Position numbers and translations under genes: made by a program. From NCBI GenBank assembly GCA_030151135.1, contig JASLEQ010000438.1:1-6830 (forward strand): a stretch of DNA of 6,830 nt, read 5' to 3'. Position 1 is the stretch's first letter. Every line of letters begins with the position of its first letter. This DNA comes from Candidatus Sulfotelmatobacter sp. Its GTDB lineage: Bacteria; Acidobacteriota; Terriglobia; Terriglobales; SbA1. Below are positions 1 through 5,133 of this stretch, piece after piece. The notes beneath the pieces were generated by a model, which was not told where the DNA came from, did no database searches, and saw only the letters and a list, made by a program, of their open reading frames with translations.

Positions 1-234
1 ATGACTACACGCGCAAATCGAAATTGGTCTGCTGGCAAGCCTCCGGAAGTCCCTCCCCCAATGCCCACTGAGTTTGAAGGTGTAGTTCGAATGCTGGCGC
101 TCAGCGAAGGGTCCTACACGAGTTCAGCTCCGCTGCGGAACTGGTGCGAAGTCAATAAAAATCATAAGTATGTGCCCGAATGGCTGCTGACCGCCTGGCA
201 AATGCGCGTGAACGCCGATCATGGATTGTCGTAA
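1..234 (+). CDS. Small uncharacterised protein (77 aa)
   Basis: I do not recognise this protein by name. The reading frame opens with ATG at the first base of the window and ends at TAA, giving 77 residues if that ATG is the start; it could begin further upstream, outside the window. The first ~20 residues are proline-rich and probably disordered. The rest (about 23-77) looks like a compact folded segment with EFEGVVRMLAL, LRNWCEVNKNHKYVPEWLL and a terminal AWQMRV stretch. There is no signal peptide, no membrane segment and a single cysteine (C49). The aromatic, charged C-terminal half resembles real protein more than a chance frame, but no function can be inferred. An internal ATG at 61 is an alternative start with no good ribosome binding site. 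No clear terminator follows; the next gene starts about 130 bases downstream on the same strand. Confidence 0.55.
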   Translation: MTTRANRNWSAGKPPEVPPPMPTEFEGVVRMLALSEGSYTSSAPLRNWCEVNKNHKYVPEWLLTAWQMRVNADHGLS

Positions 235-361
235 AGTGATCGCGTTTCATTCCTTCTTCTTAGGTCGGCGGTCGTCCCCATCTTCCGGCCTAATGGCATG
301 ATGCAATCTTTCCGTTCTGGTTGAAGTCCGGATGGTTGCAAAGGCTTTATGATTGAGGCCC

Positions 362-1813
362 ATGCCCGCTCCTTCTGCAGCGCATTGGAAAATTGCGTTC
401 TTGCTGGGAGTCGCCAGCTTTCTCTCCTTTTGCTACTTCTACGAAGGCGGCGGATGGAATCAAAACTCTCGCTTCGACCTGCTGCGCGCCATCGTCGAGC
501 AGCATACTCTTACGATCGACGCCTACCATGAGAACACCGGCGATAAGGCCCATTACAAAGGGCACTACTATTCGGACAAGGCCCCGGGGCTAGTGTTTCT
601 GGCGCTTCCGTTCGTTGAAACCGCACGCGCGGCGATGCGGTTGGACGGAATCGATCCGCAGTCAGTGCGAGCAGAATACGCTCTCTCGTACCTATCGACC
701 GTCTGTGCGGTCGGCCTCCCTATGGCATTAGCCGCAGTCTGTCTGTTCTTTCTGTCACTTCGATTGGGCGCGAGCGCGGAAGGATCTGCAATCGCAATCA
801 TCGTGATGTCCATCGGAACCCCGCTTCTCGCGTATTCCAGCTTGTTCTGGGCGCACGCTCTGGTCGGAGGCTGCTTCGTTTTCGCCTTTGCGACCGCAAT
901 GAAGCTGGGTGAGACCCGCCGCAATTTCTTCTGGTGGGCACTGCTCGTGGGACTGAGCATCGGATGGGCTGTGGTTACGGAATATCCAGCCGCCCCGGTG
1001 TCGGCGCTGCTGGCGGTGTTTGCGTTGAAACAGGTGTGGCACGCTGGATCTTCAGCGCGATGGCGCGTCGTGACAGGCATTATATTGGGCAGTGCAATAT
1101 GCGCCGCTGTATTGTTCGGATATCTTTATGCCGCGTTCGGCGGACTGCGTCCCAGTTACTCGTATTATGACCCGACCTCTTTTTCATTCATGCAGCAGCA
1201 GGGATACTTGGGCCTCACGTATCCACACCCGGATCGGCTGCTGAAACTTCTGTTTGGATGCTCGCGCGGACTGTTCTTTGCTTCGCCCGTGATGGCGGGC
1301 GCCGTGGCCGGCCTTTGGATTCTGCGTAAAACTTATCGATGGCCCGCGATCCTAGCCGGAGTTATTGTTCTCTACTATTTCCTGTTCAATGCTTCCTTCT
1401 ATTGGTGGAAAGCCGGGCTCGCCTTTGGACCACGTTATGCGGGTGCCTGCATTCCAATATTGTGCTTAGGAGTGGCGGTAGCGTGGACGCGCGTTTCCAC
1501 ACCTTGGCGCGCAGGACTGATGGTACTCGCGCTCGTTAGCGTATTCGTTACGCTGATGGTCGTTTCAACGTCGTCGCAACTCGCCATGCAGGATAGCTGT
1601 CCAATCGTGCATTCTTCCTGGCCCGATTTCTGGGCCGGCCACATTGCCACTAACCGGGAGTCCATGTTGCTGGCGACCGAGGCAATGGGCGGGTATGCGG
1701 CCTTTAATTCAGGACAGTTGATCGGCTTGCACGGGAAAGCGAGTCTCGTTCCCCTGATTGCGATGTGGGGCTTGGTAGGCTTACTCTGCGCCAGGTTGAT
1801 GCGTCGCGAGTGA
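362..1813 (+). CDS. Polytopic membrane protein, GT-C / family 39-like glycosyltransferase
   Basis: This is a 483-residue integral membrane protein with about ten hydrophobic segments, including roughly 11-27, 75-90, 105-135, 142-180, 190-225, 236-258, 305-321, 328-344, 358-375, 383-402 and 460-479. The loop after the first helix carries NQNSRFDLL (34-41), D53, and GHYYSDKAPG (67-76); a later part has WWKAGLAFGPRY (348-359). These are typical of bacterial GT-C-fold proteins related to family 39 (ArnT/PMT-like), which move sugars from polyprenyl-phosphate carriers onto lipids, proteins or glycans at the outer face of the inner membrane. The acidic residues of the first periplasmic loop are the likely catalytic ones. 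Donor and acceptor cannot be read from the sequence, and no glycan genes lie nearby. The ATG at 362 is chosen, with GAGG close upstream (355-358); an in-frame TTG at 353 has AAAGG at 340-344 at better spacing and would add three residues. Confidence 0.75.
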   Translation: MPAPSAAHWKIAFLLGVASFLSFCYFYEGGGWNQNSRFDLLRAIVEQHTLTIDAYHENTGDKAHYKGHYYSDKAPGLVFLALPFVETARAAMRLDGIDPQSVRAEYALSYLSTVCAVGLPMALAAVCLFFLSLRLGASAEGSAIAIIVMSIGTPLLAYSSLFWAHALVGGCFVFAFATAMKLGETRRNFFWWALLVGLSIGWAVVTEYPAAPVSALLAVFALKQVWHAGSSARWRVVTGIILGSAICAAVLFGYLYAAFGGLRPSYSYYDPTSFSFMQQQGYLGLTYPHPDRLLKLLFGCSRGLFFASPVMAGAVAGLWILRKTYRWPAILAGVIVLYYFLFNASFYWWKAGLAFGPRYAGACIPILCLGVAVAWTRVSTPWRAGLMVLALVSVFVTLMVVSTSSQLAMQDSCPIVHSSWPDFWAGHIATNRESMLLATEAMGGYAAFNSGQLIGLHGKASLVPLIAMWGLVGLLCARLMRRE

Positions 1814-1941
1814 ACATGCGGAGACAGCCGGCCTCGATTTTCGAGATAAGAGTCGTCCTGAACCTCGCTCGCATGCTTCCGCATCGGATGTAATATAAAG
1901 ATTCCCGTTACGACGGGCTCATTTATAGGGGTGAAAGTCTT
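1814..1941 (+). promoter_or_regulatory. yggX upstream region: possible -10 and leader hairpin
   Basis: This gap between the membrane protein and yggX holds an AT-rich TAATATAAAG at 1891-1900 that could act as a sigma70 -10 element; no good TTGACA-like -35 is found at standard distance. Immediately downstream, CCCGT-TACG-ACGGG at 1904-1917 is a perfect 5-bp hairpin with a tetraloop, which would sit at the very 5' end of a transcript started from that -10. A second small dyad, CTCGA-TTT-TCGAG, lies at 1833-1845; it has no T-tract, so it is not a convincing terminator for the upstream gene. The yggX ribosome binding site AGGGGTG (1927-1933) lies 8 bases before the ATG. Confidence 0.35.
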
Positions 1942-2214
1942 ATGGCGCACACGGTCCATTGCGTGAAGTTCAACAGGCAAATGCCGGGGCTGGACGAGCC
2001 TCCGTTCGACAACGAATTAGGACGCAAGGTGTACGACAATGTCTCGCAAGAAGCCTGGCGGATGTGGACGGAGCACTGCAAAATGCTGCTCAACGAATAT
2101 CGTCTGAATCCGGCACGCCGCGAAGATCAGGAAGTTATCGTCAAGCAGTTGGAAATGTTCTTCTTCGGTGAGGGATCTGCAAAGCCGAAAGAGTACGTGC
2201 CGCCATCGCAGTAG
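1942..2214 (+). CDS. yggX: YggX-family Fe(2+)-trafficking / oxidative damage protection protein
   Basis: This 90-residue protein matches the YggX family (Pfam Iron_traffic) over its whole length; the E. coli protein is 91 residues. Recognisable family features are the N-terminal MxxTVxC with the conserved cysteine C7, the ELGRKVYDNVSQEAW block (25-39; E. coli has ELGKRIYNEISKEAW), MLLNEYRLN (48-56) and the terminal YVPPSQ. Family members are small cytosolic proteins linked to iron homeostasis, protection of Fe-S clusters and resistance to superoxide; C7 is the residue associated with function. A second cysteine, C46, is present. The start is well supported: ATG with AGGGGTG 8 bases upstream. 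The gene seems to be a single transcription unit, about 130 bases after the membrane protein gene and convergent with the propeller gene. Enterobacterial yggX is known to be SoxRS-regulated; nothing here shows such control. Confidence 0.95.
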   Translation: MAHTVHCVKFNRQMPGLDEPPFDNELGRKVYDNVSQEAWRMWTEHCKMLLNEYRLNPARREDQEVIVKQLEMFFFGEGSAKPKEYVPPSQ

Positions 2215-2241
2215 AGTAGTCTCCCCGCTGTCCATAAGAAC

Positions 2242-2297
2242 GTGGAGGCGCAATCGCGCAGCGAGCCGAACCTCCGCATCATTCTTGCCTGCGCGAT
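2242..2297. repeat. Overlapping inverted repeats downstream of yggX
   Basis: Two inverted repeats interlock here. GTGGAGG (2242-2248) can pair with CCTCCGC (2271-2277, one G-T pair), and ATCGCGCA (2253-2260) is an exact inverse of TGCGCGAT (2290-2297). The second left arm lies inside the loop of the first stem, so the two are either alternative folds or a pseudoknot. Neither is followed by a T-tract. This could be the 3' end structure of the yggX mRNA, but the evidence is only base-pairing potential. Confidence 0.3.
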
Positions 2298-2327
2298 GAG
2301 ACAGGTGCACCTTTTCCTTTGCAACCG

Positions 2328-2372
2328 TAGCATCGCCCGTCGGAGAGCGTTACCAGCCGACGGGCGATGCTA
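2328..2372. repeat. Perfect 16-bp stem-loop between convergent genes
   Basis: TAGCATCGCCCGTCGG (2328-2343) is an exact inverse complement of 2357-2372, separated by a 13-base loop. It lies 11 bases past the stop of the propeller gene (minus strand) and about 110 bases past yggX, so it is placed to end or protect both convergent transcripts. It lacks a T-tract on either side: the plus strand continues GGAGGAAG and the minus strand CGGTTGCAAAGG. It is therefore not a canonical intrinsic terminator. A transcript-end stabiliser, an insulator between converging polymerases or a REP-like dispersed palindrome all fit. The repeat itself is certain, its role is not. Confidence 0.75.
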
Positions 2373-2383
2373 GGAGGAAGCTA

Positions 2384-3460
2384 TCATTCGCTGAACGCCA
2401 CTCCATTGAAAGCAGTAACGCCCGGTGCGCCTGATGTCGCCACCTGCGTCAAGGCACCGAAGTGATCGATCGAAAACACGGCAACATACGCGTTGCTGTT
2501 GGCGGCATAGATCACAGCGAGCCACTTGCCATCGCGTGAGACCGTGATATCCGTTGGCGATCCCGGCAACGACACCGATTTGTAGAACACTCCGCCTTGG
2601 CTGTCGCTGAAGAAGATGCTGATGGCCTGTGCAGGGGAGTTTCCTGTGTACCAGATGTTACCCGCTCCCTTGGCCACCCAGCAGGGCGCATTCGAAGGAT
2701 AGGACGGCATCGGACCGACGACGGGATTGACGGTTCCGTTCTCATCCACAATGGCAAAGCTGTCAGGGCTATGCGCTGGGGTAAAGCCGAGGACGTCCCC
2801 CCAAAACGCTTCTCCAAGCGGCACCATGTCCGCGTCACTGGGCAATGGGATGGGATTGCTCGAGCCATTCAAAACGCCTCGCCGGGTGAGCGGAAGTTGA
2901 GAAAGAGATCCAGAACTGAAGGTGACAGCCGCCCAGCTTTGGCCAACGGCAATTTGCGCAGCCGACGGATCAGACAGGTTCACGACCGGGCCATCGACAA
3001 AGCCCCAGGGCCAGGCATGGCTCTCCGCGCAATTCGCGCCGACGACAAACAGATGGTTGTCGGTCAAGGCGACAGAGTCGGGCTTGGTGCATTCGTCGGC
3101 GAGGGAGATGGTCGAGCCTATTGCGACTGCATTCCCTTCGCGGATCAGCTGGCTCACCGTATTGGACCCGTAGTTCGCAACGGCGCCGAGATTTCCTTTG
3201 AACTGCACGATGCCCGCATTTGTACTGGCACCGCCCTTTCCGCCGGTCATTAGTGTTTGTGCCAACGTGAGTGAAGGCGTTCCCTGGGTGTTCAGTTTGA
3301 AAACAACGACTGCGTTCCCGCTTGCGTTGTTGGTGCTGGTGATGACTAGCGGACTGCGTACGTTTTGGCCTTGCACGGCAACCGTACCGGTAAGAATCAG
3401 CGCAGCTGGCAAGAATCCGGCGCGCCACAAGCGAAATTTAGTCAGGCACAGCTTACTCAT
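2384..3460 (-). CDS. Secreted lactonase-like beta-propeller protein
   Basis: This 358-residue protein begins with a classical Sec signal peptide: basic MSKLCLTKFRLWR, hydrophobic AGFLPAALILTGTVAV (14-29) and likely cleavage near VQG-Q (30-32). The mature part has repeated four-strand blade patterns like NHL/YVTN and lactonase-type propellers, clearest at both ends: NAVVVFKLNTQGTPSLTLAQTL (with 49-70) and PTDITVSRDGKWLAVIY followed by AYVAVFSIDHFGALTQV (302-340). The length fits six or seven blades. Cysteines C124 and C144 could form a disulfide. No catalytic signature is evident, so enzyme activity should not be assumed; propellers of this kind often bind ligands or proteins in the periplasm or outside the cell. 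The frame stays open upstream to 3754, but the ATG at 3460 is chosen because GAGGAG lies 6 bases before it and a signal peptide follows directly. The gene is transcribed divergently from the ECF sigma operon and shares an ECF-like promoter pattern with it. Confidence 0.8.
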   Translation of the reverse strand: MSKLCLTKFRLWRAGFLPAALILTGTVAVQGQNVRSPLVITSTNNASGNAVVVFKLNTQGTPSLTLAQTLMTGGKGGASTNAGIVQFKGNLGAVANYGSNTVSQLIREGNAVAIGSTISLADECTKPDSVALTDNHLFVVGANCAESHAWPWGFVDGPVVNLSDPSAAQIAVGQSWAAVTFSSGSLSQLPLTRRGVLNGSSNPIPLPSDADMVPLGEAFWGDVLGFTPAHSPDSFAIVDENGTVNPVVGPMPSYPSNAPCWVAKGAGNIWYTGNSPAQAISIFFSDSQGGVFYKSVSLPGSPTDITVSRDGKWLAVIYAANSNAYVAVFSIDHFGALTQVATSGAPGVTAFNGVAFSE

Positions 3461-3466
3461 CTGGAT

Positions 3467-3472
3467 CTCCTC
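3467..3472 (-). promoter_or_regulatory. Ribosome binding site fixing the propeller start
   Basis: On the minus strand this reads GAGGAG, ending 6 bases before the ATG at 3460. It is the strongest such site in the frame and shows that the 98 codons upstream (to 3754) are untranslated. Confidence 0.8.
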
Positions 3473-3542
3473 TGATTTAGAACACAGTTCGCGCCAGATA
3501 ACGTGGGGGTTGGCCCGGCCATGAGGCGCGTTCAAAGTGGAG

Positions 3543-3570
3543 TTCGCTTGCAGGTCGCAGAAAGTTACGC
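3543..3570 (-). promoter_or_regulatory. Putative ECF-type promoter reading into the propeller gene
   Basis: Read on the minus strand, GCGTAACTTT (3570-3561) is followed after 14 bases by CGAA (3546-3543). Counted as GTAAC-N17-CGAA, the spacing suits an ECF sigma promoter, whose -35 usually contains an AAC core. Transcription would start near 3536, giving a leader of about 75 bases. The same motif and spacing occur in the opposite direction in front of the sigma factor gene. The assignment rests on this paired pattern, not on a known consensus for this sigma factor. Confidence 0.5.
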
Positions 3571-3621
3571 TCCATGCGTTATCGGACAAAATAAAGTGAT
3601 TGCTATTTTTTTTCGCCCTAT

Positions 3622-3649
3622 GCGTAACTTTTCGGCCCGGTCCGTCGAA
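3622..3649 (+). promoter_or_regulatory. Putative autoregulatory ECF-type promoter of the sigma operon
   Basis: GCGTAACTTT (3622-3631) is followed after exactly 14 bases by CGAA (3646-3649), the same arrangement as the minus-strand copy at 3543-3570. The two decamers form a perfect inverted repeat because they face opposite ways. Transcription would start near 3656, upstream of both possible starts of the sigma gene. ECF sigma factors commonly transcribe their own operon, which fits. An operator bound by a dimeric regulator is the alternative reading of the decamer pair. An eight-T run (3606-3613) lies just upstream. Confidence 0.5.
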
Positions 3650-3752
3650 ATCTAACGTGTGAGGTGGTGTGGGTGAACACCCGGGCGAATGCGGTCCGTA
3701 TTTGCGCAAAGGTGTTGAAGTCGGTAAAGATTCCAGTGAGACGTTCCAAGGC

Positions 3753-4310
3753 ATGCACTCCGGCGAAAATCTCGAGAGATTAATGATTCGCTATCAGGAA
3801 GGCGATTTCTCTGCGGCTACAGTTCTCATCCGTTCCATGAGCCCGCGCTTGCATCGCTTCTTCCTCGCAAAATCGATGAGCCGCGCCGATGCCTCCGACT
3901 TGCTGCAGGAAACCTGGTTACGGATTCACAAAGTGCGCCATACCTATCGTCCCGGGGAGCCGGCGCTTCCGTGGTTCTACGCCATCGCCCGGCACATTCG
4001 TGTGGATCACTATCGAAAATCCATCCGAGCCGTCGCCGGAGAAAAGGTGCTGGAGGAGATCTCAAAAAGTGCCCCTTCGACTCCGCACCAAACGGTGGAG
4101 TTGGACGCGTTACTCGAGCCGCTTTCTGAAAGCCAGCGAGAGATTATCGCTATGTTGAAAATTGAGGGTATGTCACTTGAGGAGGTTGCGCGCGCCACGT
4201 CGTCGAGCGTGGGATCGGTGAAACAAAAAGTGCACCGCGCCTATAAGAAGTTGCGGGAAACGATCGGCATAAGGGATACGAAGAAGTGGCGGAGCGGAGA
4301 ACTCGCGTGA
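3753..4310 (+). CDS. ECF-type RNA polymerase sigma factor (sigma-70 family)
   Basis: This 185-residue protein has the two-domain ECF layout. Region 2 covers about 22-92, with DASDLLQETWLRIHK (46-60) for core polymerase binding and PWFYAIARHIRVDHYRK (73-89) for melting and -10 recognition. Region 4 covers about 118-170, with LSESQREIIAMLKIEGMSLEEVA and the recognition helix around SSSVGSVKQKVHRAYKKLRE for the -35. No sigma-1 or sigma-3 region is present. It would direct polymerase to a stress regulon while restrained by the membrane protein encoded next. The stop TGA overlaps that gene's GTG start. The start is uncertain: ATG 3753 matches where ECF proteins normally begin but has only a poor binding site; an in-frame GTG at 3669, preceded by GAGG (3661-3664), would add 28 residues unlike the family. 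Confidence 0.9.
   Translation: MHSGENLERLMIRYQEGDFSAATVLIRSMSPRLHRFFLAKSMSRADASDLLQETWLRIHKVRHTYRPGEPALPWFYAIARHIRVDHYRKSIRAVAGEKVLEEISKSAPSTPHQTVELDALLEPLSESQREIIAMLKIEGMSLEEVARATSSSVGSVKQKVHRAYKKLRETIGIRDTKKWRSGELA
4296..4300 (+). promoter_or_regulatory. Ribosome binding site of the NrsF-like gene, inside the sigma gene
   Basis: GGAGA lies 6 bases before the GTG at 4307, within the last codons of the sigma factor gene. This supports GTG 4307, in a GTGA overlap with the sigma stop codon, over the in-frame GTG at 4286. Confidence 0.65.
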
Positions 4311-5011
4311 AGAACGAACACATTGACGAGCTCCTGATGAAGGCTGCTGGTGAAGGGCAGGATGTCGATCCTGGCGTGCTGGAGCGCATTGGCGACTCAA
4401 TCAAGCCGTCCTTGCGTCCGGTGCGGCCGCTGCCGCCCGGTTGGCTGATGGCGGCGGGCGTCGCCGCGGTATGCGCGGCTGTTTCTTTGGCGGGCGCTGC
4501 ACGGGCCGGATTCTCCGGGCTCGCAAAGATGAATGTGCTGGAACGCTCGCTGATCTTTCCAGCGCTCGGCCTGCTGGCCTGCCTGGTCGCGGTGAGCTTT
4601 GTCCGTCAGATGATTCCCGCGAGCCGGGTTCGCGTGTCTCCAGGCGGAGTATTGGGGCTCACGAGCATCGCACTGTTTGCAGTATTCGCACCGTTGTTCC
4701 GTGACTACCGCACCAGTCATTTTATTTCCGCCGGCATCATCTGCCTGCTTACGGGTCTCCTCCATGCGGTACCCGCAGGTTTGCTGAGCTGGCTCGTGCT
4801 TCGCCGCGGATTCGCGGTCGATCCTGTATCAGCGGGAATGGTAGGCGGCACTCTCGCGGGCCTGGCCGGTGTGGGACTGCTGGAGCTGCATTGTCCCAAC
4901 TTCCAGGCGACGCACATTCTTGTTTGGCACATCGCCGTCGTCCCGGTAAGTGCTGCGATCGGGGCATCCTTCGGTTGGATCGCGCGTTACCGCGCCAGTT
5001 CACGTGGGTAA
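4307..5011 (+). CDS. NrsF/DUF1109-family membrane anti-sigma factor
   Basis: This 234-residue protein has a short cytosolic N-terminus (MKNEHIDELLMKAA, then a proline-rich linker) and six hydrophobic helices at about 47-66, 82-100, 113-132, 138-165, 174-195 and 203-226. The C-terminal half fits the NrsF (formerly DUF1109) family: CLLTGLLHAVPAGLLSWLVLRRG (from 146), P173 and AGMVGGTLAG, then LELHCPNFQATHILVWH (192-208) and a glycine-rich last helix. Family members are inner-membrane anti-sigma factors encoded with an ECF sigma, which they sequester until a signal arrives. In Caulobacter NrsF, as I recall, two cysteines 50 residues apart (131 and 181) are needed to sense heavy metals; here C146 and C196 have the same spacing. 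C56 and C92 lie in other helices. The 4-base GTGA overlap with the sigma gene implies translational coupling and matched amounts. Confidence 0.85.
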   Translation: MKNEHIDELLMKAAGEGQDVDPGVLERIGDSIKPSLRPVRPLPPGWLMAAGVAAVCAAVSLAGAARAGFSGLAKMNVLERSLIFPALGLLACLVAVSFVRQMIPASRVRVSPGGVLGLTSIALFAVFAPLFRDYRTSHFISAGIICLLTGLLHAVPAGLLSWLVLRRGFAVDPVSAGMVGGTLAGLAGVGLLELHCPNFQATHILVWHIAVVPVSAAIGASFGWIARYRASSRG

Positions 5012-5076
5012 ATCGCACAAGCGCCAGGCACTGGGCCATTCGCATTCGAGGTCCCGATCTACCGGACAAAAGAAAT

Positions 5077-5109
5077 CCCCACTTCTCGCCGGATCGGCCG
5101 GAAGTGGGG
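5077..5109. terminator. Bidirectional intrinsic terminator between convergent genes
   Basis: CCCCACTTC (5077-5085) pairs exactly with GAAGTGGGG (5101-5109); inside, GCCG (5088-5091) pairs with CGGC (5095-5098) around a GAT loop. On the minus strand the stem is followed directly by ATTTCTTTTG, a good T-tract for ending the oxidoreductase transcript, whose stop codon is 24 bases away. On the plus strand a looser T-rich tract (5117-5134) follows 7 bases after the stem and could end the sigma/NrsF-like operon, 65 bases past its stop codon. Confidence 0.8.
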
Positions 5110-5133
5110 CAGCGATCTTCTTTTTCCTTTTCT

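Noticed and set aside
568..1080. Minus-strand frame of 170 codons inside the membrane protein gene
   Set aside because: It is antisense to a gene with clear membrane helices and GT-C motifs; composition fits a shadow frame.
1833..1845. CTCGA-TTT-TCGAG as a terminator for the membrane protein gene
   Set aside because: The stem is only 5 bp and no T-tract follows.
2597..3253. Long plus-strand frame (218 codons) opposite the propeller gene
   Set aside because: It lies wholly antisense to the propeller, which has a signal peptide, a good ribosome binding site and blade patterns; the antisense product shows no recognisable features.
3606..3613. Run of eight T as an intrinsic terminator
   Set aside because: No stable GC-rich hairpin precedes it on either strand; it lies between the two predicted promoters and is better seen as AT-rich promoter DNA.
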